From UBA6627 sp965248675 (GTDB lineage Bacteria > Chloroflexota > Dehalococcoidia > UBA2979), in NCBI GenBank assembly GCA_965248675.1, contig CBDFJZ010000008.1, forward strand, positions 1,798,001 through 1,862,000: a stretch of DNA of 64,000 nucleotides. Direction: 5' to 3'. Shown here piece after piece: positions 36,471-44,771 of the stretch; positions within the stretch are counted from its first letter, which is position 1, and each line of letters begins with the position of its first letter. The position numbers were made by a program, and so were the translations under genes. Under the pieces are notes generated by a model. It worked only from the letters and a program-made list of their open reading frames with translations. It made no database searches and had not been told where the DNA came from.

Positions 36471-36602
36471 CGCTTCGCGGCGCCTTCGGCGCTCTGTTGA
36501 CGCTTCGCGCCTGCTCATCCCTCAGGAGGCCGGCTCGCGACGCGAAGCCTCAAATGGGCCGAAGGCCCCTCGCAGTGTCGATCCAGAGCCGACCGACGAA
36601 GC

Positions 36603-36882
36603 ACGCCTGGCGGTACCAGAACTCACTCCTTCAAGACGCCTCGCGCAGACTCAAAACTCCAACGAGACGCAACCGACCGCTCGCCGCCACCGAACTCCGG
36701 GAGATTGAGATGCTCTCGGCTTGCGAGGGAGTCCGAGGGGCAAGCTGCCCCTCGGCGGGGGTGTCGGGGGCCACGCCCGTAGGGCGATCCCGGACTCGCT
36801 GTGCCCCCGACGAACGAAGCGTCACCCGAGGCGCGCTCACAGCGAGCCAGTCAGCCGCCCACCTCGCGAAGACGCAGATTCC
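36603..36882 (+). repeat. Dispersed double-hairpin intergenic element, copy B
   Basis: The head has GGTACCAGAACTC and TTCAAGACGCC. Hairpin 1 is GAGGGGC-AAGCT-GCCCCTC (36735-36753), a paired change against GGGGAC/GTCCCC in copy A. Hairpin 2 (GGGGGC/GCCCCC, 36766-36808) has a 31-base loop that holds a smaller hairpin, CGCCC-GTA-GGGCG. The tail GACGAACGAAGCGTCACC is nearly identical to copy A. It occupies most of the gap 36471-36913. Confidence 0.7.
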
Positions 36883-36913
36883 ATCCGTCCATAGTCCGCT
36901 GCCACGCAAAGCG

Positions 36914-37342
36914 TCACGCACGAGGCGACCGGCCGCGACGATTCTCGCGCCGCCAAACAACCCGCAGCCCCGACCACGTTTCATCGATCGCACAAACCTT
37001 GTTGTCCACCAACCCCAACGGCAGCGCAACCTCCCGCACGACGTCCTCCGTCATATCGGTCGGCACCTTCGAGGCGCGTTTCGGCCAGGCGATCCAGAGG
37101 CCGCCGTCAGGGAAGATCGCCCGCGCCAGCGCTGGCAGCCGCTTCCGGAACGCCGCCCGGCTCTTCGTGAAGTAGACGACCACATCCGCGCCGCCTCGCG
37201 CCGAGCGCCTCACCTCGACCGCCTCGGGCAACGCTCCGAGGACCGCGTCGAACCCCTCCGGCGCGTCGACGAGCGCGAGCCGATGCTCCGGCTTGATTCC
37301 GAGCTTCTACGGAAGCGGTGTCCCTGAGTAGCCTGCGGTCAT
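36914..37342 (-). CDS. DUF3052 family protein (in-frame TAG at codon 12)
   Basis: The family is clear from GGLWIAWPKRASKVPTDMTE, then VVREVALPLGLVDNKVCAID and ETWSGLRVVWR. The start MTAGYSGTPLP at 37342 matches the usual N-terminus, but codon 12 is TAG (37307-37309) where relatives have Gln in LPQKLG; CAG to TAG is one change. The rest of the frame, including KPEHRLALVDAPEGF, is intact. Either it is a recent nonsense mutation or a sequence error, or translation restarts internally. The molecular function of DUF3052 is unknown. Confidence 0.7.
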
Positions 37343-37419
37343 CTCCAATACCGTACGACCAACCAGTGCTCTGAACGTCGCAAACGGGCGCGAAGCGCCG
37401 ACAAGCCCCGAGGGCCGAG

Positions 37420-38178
37420 ATGGACTACCTGCAACGGAACCGGGCGAGCTGGGGTGAGTTCGCGCCCGACTACGTGGAGGCGGCTGAGCGGAACTGGAGC
37501 AGCGCGCCCCACTGGGGGATCTGGGGCATCCCGGAGAGCGAGGTCGGGCTGCTGCCCTCGGGACTGACGGGCAAGGTCACGGTCGAGCTGGGCTGCGGCA
37601 CCGGCTACGTCTCGGCGTGGCTCGCGCGTCGCGGCGCGTCGCCGATCGCGACCGACCTCACCCCCGAGCAGCTCCGCACCGCGCGTCGGATGCAGCGCGA
37701 GCACGGGCTCGACTTCCCGCTGATCCGCGCCGTCGGCGAGCAGACTCCGCTGCCCGACCAGTGCGCCGACCTCGTGATCTCGGAGTACGGCTCCGCGATC
37801 TGGAGCGACCCCTACGAGTGGATTCCCGAGGCCGCCCGCCTCCTCCGCCCCGGCGGCGAGCTCGTCTTCCTCGGCAACTCCGTGCTGCTCAACCTTGTGA
37901 TCCCCGAGGTCGACGGCGAGGCCGCCGGTGAGACGCTGATCCGCCCGCAGCGAGGCATGCGCTGCTTCGAGTGGCTCGAAGACCCGGACGACGACTCGGT
38001 CGAGTTCGCGCTGAGCCACGGCGACTGGATCCGGCTCTTCCGCCGCAACGACCTCGAGGTGGAGGAACTGATCGAACTCTACCCGCCGGAGAACGCGACC
38101 ACCCGCTACCCGTTCGTCACGCTCGACTGGTCACGACAGTGGCCGTGCGAGGAGGCGTGGAGGCTCCGAAAGCGCTGA
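37420..38178 (+). CDS. Class I SAM-dependent methyltransferase
   Basis: The 252-residue protein begins MDYLQRNRASWGEFAPDYVE and carries motif I VELGCGTGYVSAWLARRGA (about residues 52-70). DLTPEQLRTARRMQREHGLD and ARLLRPGGELVFLGNSVLL supply the later SAM-fold segments. The aromatic, acidic C-terminal half is typical of small-molecule methyltransferases found next to such intergenic repeats. The acceptor is unknown. GAGGGCCGAG precedes the ATG. Confidence 0.85.
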   Translation: MDYLQRNRASWGEFAPDYVEAAERNWSSAPHWGIWGIPESEVGLLPSGLTGKVTVELGCGTGYVSAWLARRGASPIATDLTPEQLRTARRMQREHGLDFPLIRAVGEQTPLPDQCADLVISEYGSAIWSDPYEWIPEAARLLRPGGELVFLGNSVLLNLVIPEVDGEAAGETLIRPQRGMRCFEWLEDPDDDSVEFALSHGDWIRLFRRNDLEVEELIELYPPENATTRYPFVTLDWSRQWPCEEAWRLRKR

Positions 38179-38241
38179 CGCGCTGGTCGCCCCCGGACTG
38201 CCAAGGCCTCCAACCTCGATCCAGAGCCGTCAAACGAAGCA

Positions 38242-38436
38242 CGCCTCGCGGTACCAGAACTCACTTGTTCAAGACGCCTCCCGCAGACTCAACACCCCAT
38301 CGAGACGAACTCCCCCCGCTCGCCGCCAATCAAGCCGACGACGATTGAGATGCTCTCGGCTTGCGAGGGGGCCCGGGGGACAGCCTTGTCCCCCGGCGGG
38401 GGTATGGGGGCAAGTGCCCCCATGACGATCCCGACC
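38242..38436 (+). repeat. Dispersed double-hairpin intergenic element, copy C
   Basis: The head has GGTACCAGAACTCAC and TTCAAGACGCC. Hairpin 1 is GGGGGAC-AGCCTT-GTCCCCC (38375-38394) and hairpin 2 GGGGGC-AAGT-GCCCCC (38406-38421). The tail after hairpin 2 reads CATGACGATCC and then diverges. The middle GATGCTCTCGGCTTGCGAG is shared with copy B. It fills most of the 38179-38542 gap. Confidence 0.65.
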
Positions 38437-38542
38437 CAAGAATCCTGCTAGGAGCTCACCAGTTAAGCCGCCGCGTGGCGAGCCACGTAGCGATCCGAGC
38501 CCCCGGGACGGAACAAAGCTCTCGCAAGTCGGCGCTCCTCAC

Positions 38543-39597
38543 CTACAGCTTGATACGCGGCTGCCACGCCGCAGCAAACGCCTCGTCATCAAGCCGAAAC
38601 GAATCCCCATCAACATCCTCGAGCGCCGCAAGATGCCCCGCCAACAGCTGCGCGGGAATCACCTCGACCAGCGGCGCGAGCGACTCGCCGACATCGGCGA
38701 CCTGAAGCCATGCCACCCCCTCGGGCCCGGCGACCGGCGCCACCCACGCCACCGCGCACCCAAAGTCAAGGAGGAACGCCGCGGCCTGCTCAGCGCGCTC
38801 GAGGGCGGGTCCGTCGCCGGTGAAGAGCATGAAGGCGTCGCTCGGGCCGACCTGCACCTGCGGGCCGTGCAGGTACTGCTCGAGCGCGTAGCCACGACTG
38901 GCCACGCGAGCCGCCTCCGGCACCTTGATCGCTAGCTCGTGCGCCGTCGGTTCGTGCGGCCCCGCCCCGAGGCCAATGACGGTCCGCTTGCCCTGCCACT
39001 GCTTCGCCAGCACCTCGACCGACGGCTCGAGGGCCAGCGCCTCCTCGACCGCGCCCGGCACCGCCGCGAGGTCGCCGACCGCGCCCGGTCGCACCGCGCG
39101 TCGGCGAGGCGCGCGCTCAGCATCATCGCCGCCGTGTGCGAGAACGTGAACATCGCGGTCGGCTCGCGCGTCGTTGTCCGAAGAATGGTCAGCGGCGCGC
39201 TCAGCTCGTCGAGGTCGATCTGCGACTCCGTCGAGGTGAGCAGGACCGTCGGCGCCCCGCGGTCGCCCAACAGCTCCAGCGAGCGCAGCGAGAACTGCTT
39301 CGCCCCGCTGTGGGTGTAGACGATCGCCGCGTCCGCTTCGGAAATCGCGGGCGGGTACGCCGCGAAGTCATGCGACGACCACGCCCGCGCGTCCACCCCC
39401 GCGTCGCGCAGCATCGAGGCGCCGATTGCCGCCGCGTTCGACGACGTCCCGATCCCGATCGTGAACACCCGCGCCGCATCAGCGACGACGCGCGCCGCTT
39501 CCTCGATCGGCTCGTCGGCCTCGAGCAGACGCGCCAGCTCCGAGGGCTGCGACTGGATCGCGGGGTAGAGGCGGTAATCGACGATCGTCCTTGGCAT
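38543..39597 (-). CDS. SIS-domain sugar isomerase-like protein (one frameshift)
   Basis: Two SIS units are visible. The first, in the N-terminal frame, has ARVFTIGIGTSSNAAAIGAS and AAIVYTHSGAKQFSLRSLEL. The second, in another frame, has GKRTVIGLGAGPHEPTAHEL and YLHGPQVQVGPSDAFMLFTG. They join near 39090-39100 with one missing base (ADAR to PGAVGDLAA). The repaired protein is about 350 residues and resembles the isomerase half of glucosamine-6-phosphate synthase (GlmS) and AgaS-like deaminases. No glutaminase domain is present. Confidence 0.7.
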
Positions 39598-39634
39598 CGG
39601 GTAGTTGTACTACGTCGTCGGCACGGGGGCAGCG

Positions 39635-40117
39635 TCACGCATCTTCCGGCGGCAGTTCTTCGCGCAGATACCACGAGTACTCGAGCTCAACTGAGTCGCC
39701 ACCCTGCTTGCCGACTTCCCACATGATCTGGGCGCGGTGCTCAACGCCGTGGACGATTAGCTGCTGAAGGGCATCGCGGACAACGTTGCGAAACGCGCGC
39801 CCTGATCGGTACCGGTACTCAATGGTCTCATCGAGGCGCTCAGGCTGGAGGCCGGTGAGGAATGCCTCGACCTTCTCCGCGACCCGTGAGCGATACGCGT
39901 CAAGTTCTGACAGGGAGGGCGACTGTCCCCGTTCGTTCGACTCGAAGGGCTCCGATCCGTCGATGCGCGAGATCCAGTTGTCCGCGACGGTGCCGACGTG
40001 CCAACAGAGGTCACGCAGTTCGATCGAGGCTTCGTCAAGTCTCCGGAGCGCCTCGAGTGTCTGGCGGTTCGCCCAACGGTCGGAGGCGAAGAGCTGTTTC
40101 AGCTCCCGTCGCTCCAT
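39635..40117 (-). CDS. DinB/YfiT-type damage-inducible family protein
   Basis: The 160-residue four-helix-bundle protein begins MERRELKQLFASDRWANRQT. It has the spaced histidines of the DinB metal-binding site: the first in ELRDLCWHVGTVADNWISRI and the last in QQLIVHGVEHRAQIMWEVGK. DinB-fold enzymes bind divalent metal and often use bacillithiol or mycothiol; the exact role is unknown. A decayed copy of its 5' end lies 985 bases away at 41102-41252. Confidence 0.85.
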   Translation of the reverse strand: MERRELKQLFASDRWANRQTLEALRRLDEASIELRDLCWHVGTVADNWISRIDGSEPFESNERGQSPSLSELDAYRSRVAEKVEAFLTGLQPERLDETIEYRYRSGRAFRNVVRDALQQLIVHGVEHRAQIMWEVGKQGGDSVELEYSWYLREELPPEDA

Positions 40118-40213
40118 CGTCTGTGCGCCCCCGACGTATCGAGGCTATGCCGGCGTGTTCTTCTTCGCCGAGACAGGCTGACGTGACGTTCTGAGGGGAG
40201 CTAGCTTGATGAC

Positions 40214-41083
40214 GTGACAATCCTCGTTTCTGCCAGGCTACCTCGGAACAAGGACCTCGATCCGCGTCGGCGCGGATACCCCTTCGAGCGGGGGCTTGTG
40301 TTCGTCTCGGACTCCAGATTGAGTTTCTCCGATCCACGGACAGGGCGAGTCCTCGAGCACGCAGACAATGGCACGAAACTCTTCCACTGGGGCCGGGTCG
40401 TGGTTGGATACGCCTCGAGTTCAGCGCCCATCGCTGGGGACGCGATTCTCGCGCTGCGGATGCTGGGCGAAGTCGCGAACCCTCAGCGTGAGCTCAAGCG
40501 CCAGCTAATCCGCGCCTTCGAGAGCGCGGGTGTTAACCCACGTAGCACACCCACGAAGGTGCACCTCGGTGTACGCGCCCCCCGGGGCGCCTACGAGCTG
40601 TGGCGGCTGTCGAACGCAAATGGCTTCGAGCCGCGACAGCACGGTGGTGTGGCTTATGTAGGTAGTGGAGCGCCGCACTTTTTCGAGGCGCTCCAACAAG
40701 AGCTTGAGGCCGTCGATTCAAGATGGTCTGCCAACGCGACGCAGTCGAAGCGCGCCGCTGCCAACCGGATCGCGAATGCACAGGAGGCGCGACGAACGAG
40801 ACGCGAATGGGACGTACCGGTCTGGGATGTGGCTGGTGTCCTGGGGATGGCTGTGCGAAGACTGATCGCTTCAGGGAAGGTCGCGAGTGTCGGAGGGCGG
40901 CTTCAGATCGTCGCCTTCACAGACGAGTACGGGCCGAAGCGGCTCACAATGGAGCTGGTCAGCACCAAGGATCGGAGTCGGGAACGACTCACCTCGGATT
41001 CAGCAAAGCTCGAAGTTCCAGTGAGTCTGCAGATGGAGAGGTACCTTCGAGCAAGCCGCCCCCGATGGATCGAGCCCGCATGA
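40214..41083 (+). CDS. Uncharacterised protein with Ntn-hydrolase-like N-terminal segment
   Basis: I do not recognise a family with confidence. The 289-residue protein has FVSDSRLSFSDPRTGRVLEH, then NGTKLFHWGRVVVGYASSSA near residues 28-69, which recalls the early strands of proteasome-like Ntn hydrolases (ADSR and DGTKI). No N-terminal Thr/Ser/Cys nucleophile is exposed. The C-terminal half is basic and may fold separately (EWDVPVWDVAGVLGMAVRR). It lies between a DinB gene and a decayed DinB 5' end, so it may have been inserted there. Confidence 0.55.
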   Translation: MTILVSARLPRNKDLDPRRRGYPFERGLVFVSDSRLSFSDPRTGRVLEHADNGTKLFHWGRVVVGYASSSAPIAGDAILALRMLGEVANPQRELKRQLIRAFESAGVNPRSTPTKVHLGVRAPRGAYELWRLSNANGFEPRQHGGVAYVGSGAPHFFEALQQELEAVDSRWSANATQSKRAAANRIANAQEARRTRREWDVPVWDVAGVLGMAVRRLIASGKVASVGGRLQIVAFTDEYGPKRLTMELVSTKDRSRERLTSDSAKLEVPVSLQMERYLRASRPRWIEPA

Positions 41084-41101
41084 GCCAGCGCTGGTGTCGA
41101 C

Positions 41102-41252
41102 CTATCTGTTGACCGTGCCTGCGCGCCAGACGATCTCGAGACGGGGATAGGCACCACGTCGAGTCTTCGCAACGCCGCGAACGTCCCGATTCGCCCAGCG
41201 GTCGAGGGCGAAGAGCTGCTCGAGTTCCCGCGTTCCATCGTGCGTGCCTCTC
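41102..41252 (-). pseudogene. Decayed 5' end of a DinB-like gene
   Basis: The reverse strand reads RELEQLFALDRWANRD and, in another frame, ALRRLDVVPI. These match RELKQLFASDRWANRQ and ALRRLDEASI at the start of the DinB gene at 39635-40117. At least two indels break the frame, and the match ends after the first ~45 codons. It is a relic of a second DinB gene or of the original 5' end displaced by an insertion. Confidence 0.65.
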
Positions 41253-41351
41253 CCCCATCCGAGGTTAGGCCGGTCGCACTTGCCCTCGACCGCCTTCCGC
41301 GGCGATAACGTGTGCGGACGAACGCAGTCGAACACAAGCACGGGGAGCGCG

Positions 41352-42620
41352 ATGGGAATCCTCGAGGACACCGATCGATCCGAGGATCCGCGACCGCTCC
41401 CGCTCGCCGGCATCCGCGTCTGCGACTTCACGTGGATCGTCGCGGGACCGCAGGCGACGCGCATTCTCGCCGACCTCGGTGCGGACGTCGTCAAAGTCGA
41501 GAACGAGTCCTACATCGACTCGATGCGGCTCGGGCTGCAGATCCCCGGCGGCACCTCGTCTCTCAACTCCAGCGGCTTCCACGGCAACTTCAACCGCAAC
41601 AAGCGCAGCATCACCGCGAACCTCCACCACCCGAGCGGTCGCGAGGCGGTCGAGCGCCTGATCGCCGAATCCGACATCGTGATCGAGAACTACAGCGCCG
41701 GCGCCTTCGAGCGGATGGGCTTCGGCTGGGACCGCCTCCAGGAGCTGAACCCGAAGGCGATCTACATCTCACTCTCCGGCTTCGGCCAGGTCGGGCGCGA
41801 CAGCTCGTACATCACCTGGGGCCCGACGGCGGCGGCGGTCAGTGGCTGCACCCAGATGTCCGGCCTGCCCGACCAGGACCCGGCTGGCTGGGGCTACTCC
41901 TACCTCGATCACACCGCCGGCTACTACGGCGCGATCGGCGCGCTGATGGCGCTCGCCCATCGTCGCCGCACCGGCGAGGCGCAGCACGTCGACATCGCTC
42001 AGATCGAGACCGGCATGGTGCTGACCGGCGTCCCCGTGCTCGACTACCAGGTCAACGGCCGCGAATATCGCCGCATCGGCAACCGCTCCGAGTACCCGGC
42101 GATCGCCCCGCACAACACCTACCGCTGCGCGGGCGACGACTTCGAGGACGATCGCTGGATCGCCATCGTCGCCGAGCGCGAGGAGCAGTGGGCGGCGCTC
42201 TGCGAGGTCCTCGGAGCGCCCCAGCTCGCCTCCGACGAGCGCTTCGCCTCGAACGAGGCCCGCAAGCGCAACGAGGACGAGCTCGACGCCGCGCTCGCCA
42301 CGCTCACCCGCCCGCGCGACCCGCGCGAGCTGATGTACGCGCTCCAGGCCCGAGGCGTCCCCGCCGGCCTCTGCCAGCGCACCGACGACAAGATGGAGCA
42401 CGACGCGCAGCTCGCCGCACGCGGCTTCTACCCCACCGCTCCGCACGACGAGATCGGCGAGCACCACTACGAGGGCTACCCGGCGCATTTCTCCGACGCC
42501 CGCTGGCGAATGGTCCGCGGCGCTCCGCTGCTCGGCGGCGACACGATGGACGTGCTCACCGACCTGCTCGGCTACTCCGCGGACGAGGTCGGCCAGATGA
42601 TGGCCGAGCTGGCCGTCTGA
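41352..42620 (+). CDS. CaiB/BaiF (family III) CoA-transferase
   Basis: The 422-residue protein has LAGIRVCDFTWIVAGPQATR, DLGADVVKVENESYIDSMRL and NFNRNKRSITANLHHPSG, the typical first half of family III CoA-transferases. EAQHVDIAQIETGM keeps the catalytic aspartate position. It ends with the family's cap domain. It would move CoA from one carboxylate to another; substrates are unknown. Its stop overlaps the ATG of a second CoA-transferase (TGATG), so the two are co-translated and could form a hetero-dimer. Confidence 0.88.
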   Translation: MGILEDTDRSEDPRPLPLAGIRVCDFTWIVAGPQATRILADLGADVVKVENESYIDSMRLGLQIPGGTSSLNSSGFHGNFNRNKRSITANLHHPSGREAVERLIAESDIVIENYSAGAFERMGFGWDRLQELNPKAIYISLSGFGQVGRDSSYITWGPTAAAVSGCTQMSGLPDQDPAGWGYSYLDHTAGYYGAIGALMALAHRRRTGEAQHVDIAQIETGMVLTGVPVLDYQVNGREYRRIGNRSEYPAIAPHNTYRCAGDDFEDDRWIAIVAEREEQWAALCEVLGAPQLASDERFASNEARKRNEDELDAALATLTRPRDPRELMYALQARGVPAGLCQRTDDKMEHDAQLAARGFYPTAPHDEIGEHHYEGYPAHFSDARWRMVRGAPLLGGDTMDVLTDLLGYSADEVGQMMAELAV

Positions 42621-43897
42621 TGGCCACCCCAGAAGCACTCGGCGCGGCCGGACCGCTCGAGGGCCTCCGTGTGATCGAGGTCGGCGACCTCGCCGAGCTC
42701 GCCGGCAAGTTGCTCGCGGACGCCGGCGCCGAGGTGATCCGCGTTGAGCCGCGCGACGGCGCCCGCAGCCGGCACGCCGGTCCCTACGTCGGCGATCGGC
42801 CCGACACCAACCACAGCCTCCGCTTCGCAGCCGCCAACACCTCCAAGCGCAGCGTCACGCTCGACCTCGGCAGCGACGAGGGCGCCTCGATCTGGGCGGC
42901 GCTCGTCGCCCGCGCCGAGGTCGTCCTCGATGGCGCCGGCCCGGACACGCTCGAGGGCGCCGGCCTCGGCGCCACGCGCTTCCGACGCGAGCACCCCGAG
43001 CTGATCTGGTGCTCGATCACGCCGTTCGGCCTCGACGGCCCCTGGCGCGACTGGGCCTCGAGCGACCTCGTCCAGCTCGCGCTCGGCGGGCCGATGATGA
43101 GCACCGGCTACGATGATCATTCGCTGCCGCCGATCCGTTCCGACGGCGAGCACTCGATCGCGATGTCGAACGAGTACGCGGTCACTGCCGTCCTTGCCGC
43201 ACTCTGGCTACGCGACGAACAGGATGGCGCGACCGGTCAGCTCGTCGACGTCTCGATCCACGAGGCGGTCAGCGCCACCACCGAGGGCTCCTTCCCCAAC
43301 TGGGAGTTCCTCGGCCAGCGCGTGCTCCGCCAGACGGGCCGCCACGCTGCCGCGCAGCGCAACGCCCCCTGGCAGTACAAGTGCACCGACGGGGACTACA
43401 TCCTGCTGATGGGCGGCGGCGTCCCCCGCGACCGCCGAGTCTTCGAGGCCCTGCTCGAGTGGATGGACGAGCACGACGCCGCCGGCGATCTGCACGACCC
43501 GAAGTACGTCGAAGTGCTCTACACCGACCCCACCCGCAACCTCGAGGTGCGCAACCACGTCGCCGAGACGATCGGCGCCTTCGTGCAGCAACTCTCCGCC
43601 GAGGAGGTCTACCGCCGCGGCCAGAGCATGCATCTGCCGTGGGGCCGCGTCCGTCGCCCCGAGCAAAACCTCGAGGACCCTCACTGGGAGGAGCGAGGCT
43701 TCTTCTGGGAAGGCGAGCTGCCGGGCCACCCCGACCCCGTTCGCTACCCCGGCGCGCCCTACCGCTTCACCGCCTCGCCGGTGCGCATGCGGCGCAGGCC
43801 CCCGCTCCTCGGCGAGCACAACCACGAGGTCTACGTCGGCGAGCTCGGCCGCAGCGCCGACGAGCTACAGCAGCTCGCCGAAGCGGGCGTGATCTAG
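42620..43897 (+). CDS. CaiB/BaiF (family III) CoA-transferase
   Basis: The 425-residue protein begins PLEGLRVIEVGDLAELAGKL and keeps DAGAEVIRVEPRDGARSRHA and NTSKRSVTLDLGSDEGAS. GQLVDVSIHEAVSATTEG holds the expected catalytic aspartate. It is more divergent than its upstream partner, with RDRRVFEALLEWMDEHDAA and a late PWGRVRRPEQ segment seen in one subfamily of paired CoA-transferases. One-base overlap with the upstream gene implies equal expression and a two-subunit enzyme. Confidence 0.88.
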   Translation: MATPEALGAAGPLEGLRVIEVGDLAELAGKLLADAGAEVIRVEPRDGARSRHAGPYVGDRPDTNHSLRFAAANTSKRSVTLDLGSDEGASIWAALVARAEVVLDGAGPDTLEGAGLGATRFRREHPELIWCSITPFGLDGPWRDWASSDLVQLALGGPMMSTGYDDHSLPPIRSDGEHSIAMSNEYAVTAVLAALWLRDEQDGATGQLVDVSIHEAVSATTEGSFPNWEFLGQRVLRQTGRHAAAQRNAPWQYKCTDGDYILLMGGGVPRDRRVFEALLEWMDEHDAAGDLHDPKYVEVLYTDPTRNLEVRNHVAETIGAFVQQLSAEEVYRRGQSMHLPWGRVRRPEQNLEDPHWEERGFFWEGELPGHPDPVRYPGAPYRFTASPVRMRRRPPLLGEHNHEVYVGELGRSADELQQLAEAGVI

Positions 43898-43951
43898 CGA
43901 TGTCGCCGACGGTGGGCTCGGAATCGCACGACGCCGCGATCGAACGGTCCC

Positions 43952-44036
43952 CGCGCCGTAGGCGCGATTGAGAGCGACGCGGTGACGTCGGACTCGCGCG
44001 CAGAAGCGATCCGGTGGCCCCCGCGCCGTAGGCGCG
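43952..44036. repeat. Direct repeat of a small GTA-loop hairpin
   Basis: CCCCGCGCCGTAGGCGCGAT occurs twice, 70 bases apart. Each copy contains the hairpin CGCGCC-GTA-GGCGCG (43952-43966 and 44022-44036). Variants with other arms but the same GTA loop and trailing GAT occur at 36774, 53601 and 53655. The first copy follows the CoA-transferase pair by 54 bases and may help end its transcript. Confidence 0.6.
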
Positions 44037-44140
44037 ATTCGCCGTCAGCCTTTCGACCGGTGGCGCATCCGCGCGATCGGTGATCGCTTCTCAAGCGACG
44101 TTGTAATTTGACCAACTCGCGATAGCCGAGACTGACGTTC

Positions 44141-44394
44141 GCCTGGCGGTACCGGAACCCTCTCCTTCAAGACGCCCACGAACAGTCTCAAACGCCGGCC
44201 GAGACATCGAAGATCGCTCGCCGCCACCGAGGCTCACGACGGCTGATCTGCACTCGGCTGAGGAGGGGTCCGGGGACGCCCAGTCCCCGGCGGGGGTGTC
44301 GGGGGCGAGTGCCCCCGACGAACGACGCGTAGGCCAGAAGTCTCAAGCAACACATGGCCAGCCGCCCACCTCGAACTAACGCAAGCTCGATCCG
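44141..44394 (+). repeat. Dispersed double-hairpin intergenic element, copy D
   Basis: The head is GCCTGGCGGTACCGGAAC with TTCAAGACGCC. The hairpin core (GGGGAC-GCCCA-GTCCCC, then GGGGGC-GAGT-GCCCCC) is identical to copy A, as is the preceding CTCGGCTGAGGAGGGGTCC. The tail GACGAACGACGCG then diverges but regains AGCCGCCCACCTCG. It abuts a methyltransferase relic. Confidence 0.7.
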
Positions 44395-44444
44395 GACCGC
44401 ACGGCCTTGCGCCGGCAGGCACCCCCACTCTCGCCCCGGCGCGG

Positions 44445-44732
44445 CACTTTCCGAGGCTCCTCGACTGGGGCGACGAACTCGGGAACAGCTCAGCCACACT
44501 GCGCGACCTTGGCCTCGACGTCTCGGTCCGCGAGCATGGGCAGCGAGTGGCCTACCCCTCGCTCGGCGAGTTCGTGTACATGTTGTCGGTCGCCAGCTGG
44601 ACGATCCCCGACTTCGACGTCGAACGAGACATCGACGCCCTGCTCGCGCTGGAGCGAGATGGCCTCACCGACGAGGGCTTCGTGGTGACCGAGGACCGTT
44701 ACCTGCTGACCGCGCGCAAACCCGCGTACTGA
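44445..44732 (+). pseudogene. C-terminal relic of a SAM-dependent methyltransferase
   Basis: The open stretch reads FPRLLDWGDELGNSSATLRD, then SLGEFVYMLSVASWTIPDF and TDEGFVVTEDRYLLTARKP, the last third of a class I methyltransferase. No SAM-binding motif I lies upstream; that space is taken by repeat copy D. A GTG at 44547 could start a 61-residue peptide, but it would lack any active fold. It is probably a truncated gene. Confidence 0.6.
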
Positions 44733-44771
44733 CGAACTGATCTGACTGGCGCACTGACGGAGGAGACAACG

